NCBI GenBank assembly: GCA_964017235.1
Contig: OZ024933.1
Location: forward strand, 60,060,255-60,124,254
Origin: Sabellastarte sp. h YS-2021
Taxonomy: Eukaryota; Annelida; Polychaeta; Sabellida; Sabellidae
Direction: 5' to 3'
DNA: 64,000 bases
Below the pieces are notes generated by a model. It saw only the letters and a list, made by a program, of their open reading frames with translations. It did no database searches and was not told the origin of the DNA. The position numbers and the translations under genes were made by a program. Shown one piece after another: positions 35,401-47,400 of the stretch. The stretch's first letter is position 1. Each line of letters opens with the position of its first letter.

Positions 35401-38400
35401 CTTCAAGGTCAAGTGGGGATAGCGAAAATTGAAAGTGCCTACAACTCGCTTATTATTGGTGACAGAGATTTGGGATGGTAAACCATCCCATAGGAAATCA
35501 TTGGCTCGGAATCTTTTGGTATGGTCAGATTTGACCTTTGGACCCCTCCTTCAAGGTCAAATGAGGACAGCCAAGCTTAAAAGTGCTTATAACTCATTTA
35601 TAATTGGTCCTAGAGGTTTGGAATGGTAAACCATAGGAAATCATGGGCTGGGAATGTATTTGTGTGGTTAGATTTGACCTTGGACCCCTTCTTCAAGGTC
35701 GAACGAGGATATTGCATTTGTAGTATTTCTTTAAATATGTTTTAACCTATTTTTTACACTTAAACAATTACCTTGTTATTTTTCTTCATAATACCATTTA
35801 CAGGGCACAACTTTTTTATCCTTTTCTTCTGTCAGCTTCAGAATTTCTTTCGAACTTGCTGTTCAGTTACCATTTACTGTATTTCTGTACAGCCCTTTTC
35901 CTGATAATTATTCTGTCCTCTAATCACCTTCACAAATCAAAAACATTCAGTCAGCTGACACAGTGCCCGTTCACGGGCACTCTCCTCTTGTTTTTCTTGG
36001 CTGACCAAATCAATATTGCAAGGCATTTTAATGCATACTCTTAATAATTATTGTTAAAAATGTTAGTATTTATTGTGTTAACAAATGTCAGAATAGCGTT
36101 CACCATATGTGAAATTATTTTTGGTATTATCAGCTATCTTCATAATGGAAACGCAGAATAGATTATATAATGAATTATATGATCCTTCTTGGTAAATGGT
36201 ACTTAAATCCTAAGACAAAAATTATCTTAAAAATACAGATTTTTTTCACAATTGGTTAAACTGGATATGACAAGGTACAAAGTTATAGATGCCATACATG
36301 TTTAAGGATAATTTGAATGCCTTTAAGAGATGGTATGGCCTTCTGTATACTCAGTGATTCATTCAACAAGGCCGAATTTGGTCTACTAGCACAAGCTGAA
36401 AGTCCATCAGAGACATGAGAGTTGCACCGAAGTGATCACCCATCCCAATACTAAAGAGCCCATTGCCTCTTAACTTCAGCAAACAGACTGGGACTCCTCA
36501 TGCTAGCCACAATTCATAAAAGTCTCGAGACACAAAAAAAACGAAAAGAACATATCTCTAGAAGTGTGCGCCTTGCAAGAGCTCACACTTAAAAAACATC
36601 TAAGCCTTTGATATTTCTGCTGATGTCTGCATAAATATAATTATGTATATAAACAGTTCAGTTCAAATATAAAAATCATGTGTCAACTGACTGCTCGCCT
36701 TGTTTTTAAGCATCCTGTTTGTTGTTTCAAAAATGTAAAAATAAAAATATATGCCACATGATAATCCAAATGAACTCCAGTACTGTCAACATCAAGATAT
36801 AATAACCTTACAATGTGTTTTAATGAAAGTTAGCTTTATATTGACAGATTTACAAATATTTTTGTATCTTGAAGTGATAAGCAAACTGTACTCTTTACCC
36901 AGAGACTCCTTGAAGTGATAAGCAAATTGTACTCTTTACCCACAGACTATAAAGGTTGTCTGGGTATTGTTTTCACCCATGTTGTCCAGGTGGGCGGATG
37001 GTCAGCTGGTCAGGTGGGTAGCAGCTGCCAGCCTTATCTGCGTCAGATCTCTAGGGATGTTCATAGGGGGATGACTATACAACATCATTATGTAAATTTA
37101 GTGTGACCTTAGACCTTGGCTCTGTGAACTTGGATCTAACAAATCTCTGACTTTGGACTCAAAAATTTTGTCTGGGCACTTGCCGCACTTAAAGTGGAAC
37201 TTGTTCAAATTTTTCAGGGATGTTTCTTAAGGGAAAAAGTTGTGCAGCATCATGATATGACCTTGGTGTGACTTTGACCTTTGCCCTGTCACTGTGTTTT
37301 CTACTGACACATTTGAGAGAGGTCCTCGGTGGCCTAGTGGTTAGCAAGTTTGGCATCTAATCATAGGCTGTCACCTCTGTGGGTTCGACAAGTGGCAATG
37401 CTGATGACCTGTCCCAATTTCACCCTGGCTGTTGAACGGGACGTTAAACCCCAACTTTGACTTTGACACATTTGAGATAGACTTCTTAAATTGTAAAGCT
37501 ATATTGATTGCTTTAACTGATTGTTAGATGATGTATTTTTATCAAATTACGCTATCTCTATTTTCATGTACACTTCTATTCCAAGTACAAAATGTAATCA
37601 ATTGTTACAGCTTCATAAGTTTTAGTTTGCAAATGAATGTACTCATAATGCTACTACATTGTCTTGTTTTGATACTCTGCCTTCACCATACTCTTACCTT
37701 CCTTATTAAAGGTATGATTTCTTGTGTACCTTAACATAGCTCACACTGTCTTTACTGGCTGACACCTTTTTTACTTTAACCTCTACTACATCTCATGGTG
37801 TCTCATGCTGTTTCTGGAGGCTGTGAGATATGGGCATCATAACTGATATATTTGTATCCCAGGATGAAAGTCAGGGATACTTAAGATTCAGCACGGTCAC
37901 ACCGCCGCTGCAGAGATTTCCTTTTGGACATGATAACTTAAAAAATATTTTAGTTAGACCTTTCAAATTTGGTATGTGGGTATATATGGGCAATGCCACG
38001 AACGCTATTGTTTTGTGACCTTGACCTTCAATTTCAAGGTCACTGATGGCCTTCTTAAAGTTCAGATTTTGGCCATTTTTTCACATTTTGGCCCAATTCT
38101 CATATACAGAAAGTTAGATCATCCTATGGCTGGTGTATATAATCCATATAGTAACCATGCAAAAAATTTGTCCTTGAAGCTCTTCATTGAAGGTCATCCA
38201 CAGACCACCAAAGTACCTCAACAAGGCCATTGTTGGCCTTTTGGGAGATATTTTCACACTTAATGCTGACTAAATTGTGTGGAAACTAATGAAAATGGCT
38301 TTGGAGGTTGAGTACATGATGAAGTACCAGCTTCCAGTTTGTTGACCTTGGCTATTGTTTTCAAGGTCACCTTAGGTCTGCTAAAATGACTCAAAATGGT

Positions 38401-41400
38401 ACCTTTTACTGCATTTATATGCCTATATAAGACTGTGAGGCCATATACCTCCTTTATTAGTGGCTGTATAACTTTCTGGCTCATGTTGATTATTGTATCC
38501 GCCGGATAGCATCCGATGGAGACTATGGATTACGCACGAGTACACCACCGCCGCCGCAGTGTATAGAGATTTTCTCGTTACCCCTCCAGAGGCCAGGGCA
38601 TTATAGACTTCTCAAATTTACAGGATATATTCATAATCATAAAATCTTGCCTGGGAATATTTTTGGCCTCATTTGGAGAAACAAGATGGCGGCCACAGGC
38701 GTTTTTCGACTTTCAGCAAGGAGTTTTGTTGGCCCTCTAGAACAAAGGGCATTATAGATAGAGATCTCAAATTCACGAGATATGTTCATCATCACAAAAT
38801 CTTGACTGAAAATGTTTTTGGCCTCGTTTTGAAAAATAAGATGGCCGCCACAGGAGTTTCTTTTCCGTCATGAAAAGTGCTTATATCTCCCTTATTATTG
38901 GTCCTAGAGGTTTGCAATGTGAATTAACCTATAGGAAATCATGGGCTGCGAATCTTCTGATGTCGTCGGATTTGACCTTGGGCCCCTCCTTCAAGGTCAA
39001 ACGAGGATAGCCACACTTAAAAGTGGTTATAACTCCCTTATTATTGGTCCTAAAGGTTTGCTATGTGAAACCAACCTATAAAAATCATGGGCAGCGAATC
39101 TTTTGATGTGGTCAGATTTGACCTTGGGCCCCTCCTTCAAGGTCAAGCGAGGATAGACAAACTTTAAAGTGCTAATAACTCACTTTTTATTTGGCCTAGA
39201 GGTTTGCAATGTGAAACCAAGCTACAGGAAATCATGGGCTGCGAATCTTCTGATGTGCTCAGATTTGACCTTGGGCCTCTCCTTCAAGGTCAAGCAAGGT
39301 TAGCCAAACCTAAAAGTGCTTATAACTTGCTCATTATTGGTCCTAGAGGTTTTCAGTGTGAAACCTTGGGCCCCTCCTTCCAGGTCAAATGAGGATAGCC
39401 AAATTTAAAAGTGGTTATAACTCGTTTATTATTGGTCCTAGAGGTTTGCAATGTGGATCCAACCTATAGGAAATCATGGGCTTTGAATCATTTGATGTGG
39501 TCGGATTTGACCTCGGGCACCTCCTTCAAGGTCAAATGAGGATAGCTAAACTTAAAAGTGCTTATAACTCGCTTATTATTGGTCCTAGAGGTTTGCGATG
39601 TGAAAACAACCTATGGGAAATGATGCTTTTGGTGGGGTCAGATTTGACCGTGGATCCCTCTTTCAAGTTCGAATGTGGTACTTGATACCTATGATGGACT
39701 GTATCTCCCATATTATTGGTTGTAGAGGTTTTGGATGTGAAGACAACTTATAGGGAATCATGTGCCCTGAATCTTTTGGTGGGGTCAGATTTGACCTTAG
39801 ATCCCTCCTTCAAGGTCGAATGTGGGCCTTGATACTTATAATGGCCTATATCTCCCTTATTATTGTTCATAGAGGTTTTGGCAGTAAAGACGACTTATGG
39901 GAAATCATCTGCCCCGAATCTTATGGTGGGGTCACATTTGACCTTTGGCCCCTCCTTCAAGGTGGAATGTGGTCCCTGATACCTAAATGGCCTATATCTT
40001 CCTTACTATATTACTCGTGGAGGTTTTGGATGTGAAGACAACTTATAGGAAATCATATACCCCGAATCTTTCAGTGATGTCAGGTTTAACCTTCGACCCC
40101 TTCTTTAAGGTCAAACGTGTTACTTGATAGTTATAATGACCTTTATCTCCCTTACTATTAGTCACACCTTATATTTTGGCATAGAGGTTTGGGATGTCAA
40201 GACAACTTGCAGGAAACTGTGTGCCCCAATTCTTGTGGTGGGGTCAGATTTGGGCTTTGACCCCTCCTTGGAAGTCACACTTAGTCCCAGATATCTATAG
40301 TGGCCTGTGTCTCACTTAAAATAGGTTGTAGCTTTTTTGGTTGTGAAGACAACTTATAGGAAATCGTGTGCTTCGAATCTTTTGGTGGGTTCATTATCAG
40401 GGTGAACCTCTCATTCGAGCTTGAATGTGGTCCTTCATACTTATAATGGCCTAAATTATTGTTTCCCCCATTTGTGGTCTTAGACATTTGAGCTCTGAAG
40501 ACAACTTATAAGAATTATGTGCCCCAAATCTTTCAGTGGGGTCAAATTTTCCCTTGGGGCGCTCCTTAGGTTTGAATATGGTCTTTCACACTTACAATGG
40601 CTGGGATCTCCTTATTATTGTAACTACAGATTTAACAAAACTATCAAATGCTTTTAACAGTTTGATTCTTTGTGTATTGAATTTGCTTTTTTGGTGAATA
40701 ATTAAATAATTTCAGACACATGTGAACACAAAATTTCCACTTTTGAATTGCAAATTGGACATATTATATTGGGAGCCTCATACTTGTCCATATTTACTTA
40801 AAATATTGAACCATATAGAAATGAGAGTTTAAAAATGCCTTGGAAAAATTGTGCTTTTTAATCTGAAATAAAGCCAACTCTAGATTACATTAGTAAGTCG
40901 TCTTTCCCAGTGAGTTTACTTGGCAACTGTTGGAACTAGCTGAATCAGTCAAAAACCTTGGTGTCATCCTGGATGCTGAAAATTCAATGCAAAGACACGT
41001 GGCTAATCTATGTCGCATAAGTTACTACCATCTCCGGGAACTACGAAGGGTCTGCAGGTACTTAAATCATGAAACAGCTGTAAAGGTGGCAAATGCCGTA
41101 GTTAGCAGTCGCCTGGATTACTGTAACTCACTGCTTTATAACACAAAAAAGGCATATACTGGCAGACTACAGAGAGTTCAAAATGCCCTATGTTGTACTG
41201 TGTGCAAACTAAATAAATTAAGTCATGTCACACCCTTCCTGCACAAACTACACTGGCTCCCCATCCATCACCGTATATTGTTCAAATATAATCTCCTTAC
41301 TTATAAAGCAATACACTTCAGTCAACCTCCGTATCTGTCCTCTCTGATTAGACGGAGTGATCTCACATGGGGCAATCACCTATCAATTTCCTCGTCTAAA

Positions 41401-44400
41401 CCAAATAAAGGTTTGTGTAGCTTCATAGTAACTGCTCCCACTGAGTGGAACAAGTTTCCTCAAGCCATAAGAACCATGGGAAGCATCTCTGGTTTCAGAA
41501 AACAGTTGAAAACATATCTTTTCAGATTAGCTGATCCTCCACCACAGCCTATCTCCCCTATTGCCAAAATGGAAACTGACCTCTTTTTGGAAATGGACGC
41601 CTTAGAGGATGTTTGCATCAATTTTGGCGCTTTATAAGTGTTTCTTACTTACTTACATTAAATCAATGCTATAAAAATATTCCATTCTGTATTAAATGTA
41701 AAGATACATCTTAATCCTATTTATACGTATGTTTTTTTCCTGGACATAAATCATTTTATTCACCCTTTTTGCACGAATTTTAGCTTTACCCCCTGGGGGT
41801 GTGGACGACCCCCCAGACAACCCCCCCAAACAGGAGCTTACAAAAGTCGACCACACACAGATGGCATGGGTACATTGATATATAAAGTTATATTGGCAAA
41901 TAAAGGGTATTTTAGTTCACAGACTACGGTATTACTGTCCAAGCTGGAATTTATTAATATATGGAAAAAGCCCCAAACCCCAGCCCCTTTGAAGGGTATT
42001 TTTTTTCCTTTTTTCACTTTTTTAAGTTCATGTGAACAAATTGTCTTTAAAAATTTCCTGAAACAATATGAATAGGATCCCATTTGTTTATTAATAAGAA
42101 ATTTTGCTCTATATGAAATACTCCTCTCAATTTGGTAAAAGGCTCTGAACTGGGCAAGTATTCTGTTGTTAATTTGGTGACATATATATAGTTAAGCGTC
42201 CCTTGCGGGACGCTTGTTTGTGTATGGGAGACCTTCAGGCTCCGCTGGCTCCGGCAGCTCCACCGGCTCCGCATTTCGTTTTCCTTATAACTCTGTAACC
42301 GTTAGGCGGATTCTTTTCAAATTTGGTAGGTTTAGGCAGTAGCCTTGGGGAATTTTTTTGAATATGCTGCAGTGACATTTCAACCAATCAGAGAGGTCAC
42401 ATGACCAAAAATGTCTTTTTTCGATGGGGAAGCTTGTCCGGATGATAACTTGAAAGGAATTTTATCAATTCACCTGAAACTTGGCAAATACATTCATTCT
42501 ATTAAAATCTGGAAATCATTAGATTTTGGCATTGATTGGTTAAGAAATGGCCGAGTCATTAATGATTAATTAATCATTATGAATTTTCCAAATAAGGAAA
42601 ACACAAAAATGCTTATATCTCGAAAACCGTGCTAGATAGAGCAATTTCGACGAAATTTTTGACCCACAGGGTGTCTCTGCGGAGTAGTTATCCCAATTTT
42701 CAAAAAATTTTGTCTTGCCAAAAATGGCGGCCATTTTGAATTTTCGAATTTTTTGCAAAAATTGCAAAACATAAAAATGCTTGTATCTCGAAAACCCTGC
42801 TAGATAGAGTGATTCCGACGAAATTTTAAGCCCGCAGGGTATCTCTGCTGAGTAGCCATGCCAATTTTCAAAAAAAAATTCTCGCAAAAAATGGCGGCCA
42901 TTTTGAATTTTCGAATTTTTGCGCAAAAATTGCAAAACACAAAAATGCTAATATTTCGAAAACCGTGCTACATAGAGCGATTTCGACGAAATTTTTGATC
43001 TTCAGGGTATCTCTGCAGAGCAGCTATTCCAAAGAGCTTTCACTTGGTGAAGTTTCAGACCCATAGCTAATTGCTCACCTACTCAAAATGAGTAAATGCG
43101 AATTACCTCTAAAAGTATTGCAGATAGCCAATTTTTCTCATATAACTCATTCACCTACTTTTGGGAGAGCTTTCACTTGGTGAAGTTTCAGACCCGTAGC
43201 TAATTACTCACCTACTCAAAATGAGTAAATGCTAATTATCTCAAAAACTATTGCGGATACCCAATTTTTATCAAATAACTCATTCATGTACTTTTGGGAG
43301 AGCTTTCACATGGTGAAGTTTCAGACCCATAGCTAATTACTCACCTACTCAAAATGAGTAAATGCGAATTTTCTCTAAAAGTATTGCAGATATCAAATTT
43401 TTCTTAAATAACTCATTCACCTACTTTTGGAAGAGCTTTCACATGGTGAAGTTTCAGACCCGTAGATAATTACTCACCTACTCAAAATGAGTAAATGCGA
43501 ATTATCTCTAAAAGTATTGCAGATAGCCAATTTTTCTCAAATAACTCATTCACCTACTTTTGGGAGAGCTTTCACTCCGTGAAGTTTCAGACCCATAGCT
43601 AATTATTTACCTACTCAAAATGAGTAAATGCTAATTATCTGTAAAAGTATTGCGGATACCCAATTTTTATCAAATAACTCATTCATCTACTTGTGGGAGA
43701 GCTTTCACATGGTGAAGTTTCAGACCCATAGCTAATTACTCACTTACTCAAAATGAGTAAATGTGAATTATCTCTAAAAGTATTACAGATAGCCAATTTT
43801 TCTCAAATAAATCATTCACCTACTTTTGGGAGAGCTTTCACTTGGTGAAGTTTCAGACCCATAGCTATTTATTCACCTACTCAAAATGAGTAAATGCGAA
43901 TTATCTCTAAAAGTATTGCAGATAGCCAATTTTTCTCAAATAACTCATTCACCTACTTTTGGGAGAGCTTTCACTCTGTGAAGTTTCAGACCCATAGCTA
44001 TTTATTCACCTACTCAAAATGAGTAAATGCTAATTATCTGCAAAAGTATTGCGGATACCCAATTTTTATCAAATACTCATTCATCTACTTGTGGGAGAGC
44101 TTTCACATGGTGAAGTTTCAGACCCATAGCTAATTACTCACCTACTCAAAATGAGTAAACGCGAATTATCTCTAAAAATATTGCAGATAGCCAATTTTTC
44201 TCAAATAACTCATTCACCTACTTTTGGGAGAGCTTTCACACACGAAAATGAAAAATTGTGAATATCTCGGAAAAGCTATTTCTTCTCCTTTAATGCTCGG
44301 TGGGAGATACACACCGCGGCAGTGGTCTTGACAAAAATTTTTGTCTCCCCAAAAATGGTGGCCATTTTGAATTTTCAAAGTTTTTGCAAAACACAAAAAT

Positions 44401-47400
44401 GCTTATATCTCAAAAACCGTGCTATATGGAGCAAACTCAACAAAATGTTTGACATGCTGGGTATCTCTGCAGAGTAGGCATGCCAATTTTCAAAATATTT
44501 TTGTCTCGCCAAATATAGCAGACATTTTTAATTTTTTAAGTTTTTGCAAAACACAAAAATGCGTATATCTTCAAAACTGTGCTAGATAGAGCAGACTGCG
44601 CTGACTTTGGTTGCCACAACAGTATAAGGCTAGAAACGAAGCATTTTCTTAATACTTTAGCACTCACCTTTAATCCTTTTCGGGACGCTTTGTTTTTGCT
44701 AAGCAAAAACATTATCTTTTTTTTTTGCGAGCGATCCTCTAGTTCTTAATTATATTTATGATGTGGTTTACCAGGATGTTATTTTGACCATCTTTTGTTC
44801 CCAGAAGCACTGACTTATTATCTATTACATCATGTTGTAAAACATTGTAAAACTTTGTGCTGGAATTTTCTCATTTTATTTTCATTTGTGCATAAGAAGT
44901 GCCTTGGAAAAAATTGTGCTTCTACTCTGAAATAAAGCCAATTCTAGATTACATCAATTCAATGCCTTAGAAATATTCCATTGTATATTACATATACAGA
45001 TACATCTTAATCCTGTTTATACATATGTTATTATTGCAGCTGTTAACATTTTTTTTCCAGCCTTTGATGTAGAGAAATGGACAGCATCTGTGTTAATGGA
45101 GTCTTATAGTCATCTCTCCGATGTAGACATTTTTATGGTGAAACCAAAGGAAATGTCTGAGGTCACTGACCATCTTATGAGGGACCTCATCTTTATGCAT
45201 TCTGGACTTTCAGAAGAGCAGGCTGACTGCATAGTGTTGGTTTATTCCTATGGTAATGGAATATTTTCACAGAATATAATTATATAAAGTCATGTACATA
45301 TTATATGGTTTACTTGTATGACATGTGGGGAAAAATGGCAGATTGTATTCAATGCCAAAAGTGATAATCCAATAAAACATGATTTGCACTATGTTGTAGA
45401 ATAATACATGCATACTGTCATTTAATTTACAAGGGGGGACAGCATTTCGCAGTGGACAGCGTTTCGCCAATTTCTATTGTACTTCATATAAAACTAACAT
45501 CTACATTGATACTGAAGGAGCTGTGTAGCATAGAAATGTGTTCAATATGTCTTGATACTTTTCTAAGATTTTAGAACTGACAGTATGCAGGATTGTAAAG
45601 ATTAATAAAAAAGTTTATATGTCAGTGAAAATATGCCTAACAGATGCAAAGAGCTGTATGTTCTCTAAACTGTGTCTGGGGTCAATATAAGTACTATTTA
45701 TAACTTCATCATAATATGCTAGAATACAATGAGAAGAATCAATCTTTAGCTTTAATTATTATATGCAAAGTGTTTAACAGTCTTTGTAACTTTTTGGGAA
45801 CAGTATAAAGTAATTGGCGAATTGCTGTCTACTTTTCGACAACCCTAATTTTATTGCCATAGGGCAAATTTTATGGATGTATTTGTACTTATCCTCAAAT
45901 ATATTTTAGAAGGCAACTATCATTTTAAAGCTTGAGGAACCTCTTTTCATTCTGATAACTTTTATGAAACCACACTGCATATTTGTTCTCAAGAAACTGC
46001 ATTTTGATGTTTTTATGGGCAAAATGCTGTCCCCCTTGTATACTGATAAAACAAACAACCCTCATGATTTCATGTTATTATGTATGATCTGCCTTGGGGC
46101 AGAAAATCCTGATATGGCACTCTCATATACAAGTAGAAACACTTTATACAGTTCTTAGACCTCCCAAATCAAGAGAGAATAGTTATGCCATGTGATGTCA
46201 ATCAGTATTTAATATATACCATCCGTGTACAATACTTTAGGTGGTATCAGGTACCTCTACAAAGAACATCTGACCAATCAGATTCACCAGGAAGTTGTCC
46301 AGGCTTTCAATCATGTGACCTTACATGTACCACTTAGTCAGGTGACCTTGGCCAGTGTCCAAGCCAATCAGAACATCAGCCAACTTATTGATATGGTTTT
46401 CCACCCACTCAACGAGGCTATACTTCTCTTGGATTCCAATCATGGTAAGTTCTGCAGCTTAAATTGGTGCTGCCAGTGCTGTGAAATAAGATGTTTTTCA
46501 GTTATATAAACTACAGTTGTATATAGCTTATCTATATGTACAACCAATGCCAAGGTGGAAGATGGTTTGGTTTTATTTTCATGGATTTACCACAAGTAAC
46601 CATATTCTATAATTAAACAAATGTCTTACAAGAGGCTTTAGGGCTTCTTTCTGTCAAAAATAATTGTACAAAATAAATTATACATCATATCTTGAGCTGA
46701 TTTGTTAATTTTGAAGATTTCAGGGTTAGTCTCACACTTGTGGAACCAGTATAATTCGAATTAGGCAGTATTGAAGTTCAAGCATAAGAATAAATATTGT
46801 TCTGCAGGTAGAATTGGATGTTAAGCCATCAGTGGATATTTTATGTGGTCTCTCTGTGGCTGTCAGGTAGTTATGACTCACTGAATTCCTGTTCATGGGA
46901 GTAGAAACAGTTGCTTTGTGTCACATACACAGAAATAAGTGCATGGGCCTAAACGGCCATAGGATTCCTTTATCTGCTGTACACGGGTATTATGGATGAC
47001 GGGAGCATCTGTGGTGTGGATTTTAGCAACTTAAACTGACTGAAAATGAGACTCATTCCCCAGAATTGCTTTTAATACTGTTGCATACCACTTCTTTCAT
47101 TGCAAGGTGTCAGACTGAGTGTAACTTATGTATACATCTATTGGAATTGTAGGACAAATGGAAGAATCCACCTATTTGTTCAAAACCATAGACCAGATGC
47201 TTCAGGAGACTGAGATCAGGCACCAATCTGTACATAATGTTGTCATTAAGCTGGTGTCGGCAATGTTTGAGTGGTTACAGAGGATTGACCTCTCACATTC
47301 ATTCTTTGACTTGCCATGTCCTGAACGCATGGAAAAAGCCAGAGACACTTTTCAGCATGTTATTTCTGGGTATGTTAATCATTTATATAAATGGGTTATT

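Larger units (their letters stand above)
31044..35995 (+). mobile_element. Element A, copy 2 (full length, ~4.95 kb)
   Basis: The 5' end is a perfect hairpin (31044-31073) whose stem contains gtcagctgac. A unique leader to about 31440, the ~158-bp array to about 34943, the E-type 3' module, a second gtcagctgac at 35949-35958 and the 3' hairpin follow. The repeated subterminal palindrome, satellite core and 3' stem-loop match the plan of Helentron-associated elements (DINE-1, pearl). It lies in intron 2 of the unknown gene and encodes nothing recognisable. Confidence 0.65.
42194..44742 (+). mobile_element. Element C (satellite-cored, hairpin termini)
   Basis: 5' hairpin aagcgtccc-ttgc-gggacgctt (42194-42215), then three ~180-bp units with aaaaatggcggccattttga and tatctcgaaaaccgtgctag. 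A ~136-bp satellite array (43020-44235), a B-like tail, another two ggccattttgaatttt units, gggacgctt again at 44682-44690, a second hairpin (44692-44710) and an end near ctctag follow. The 5' hairpin arm being repeated near the 3' end parallels elements A and B. Boundaries are inferred. Confidence 0.6.

Noticed and set aside
37320-37400. tRNA gene
   Set aside because: Box A is perfect, but box B is shortened and the 3' half does not fold as a tRNA; the head is repeated at 23190-23320. It is a SINE.
39204-40035. Plus-strand ORFs with repeated LLQGQ...KSAYNSLIIGPRG
   Set aside because: Translation of element E units. Same reasoning as for B.
44710-44746. Classical Helitron 3' end (CTRR) for element C
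   Set aside because: CTAG is present, but about 30 bases after the hairpin rather than 10-12, so it is not claimed as a canonical Helitron terminus.
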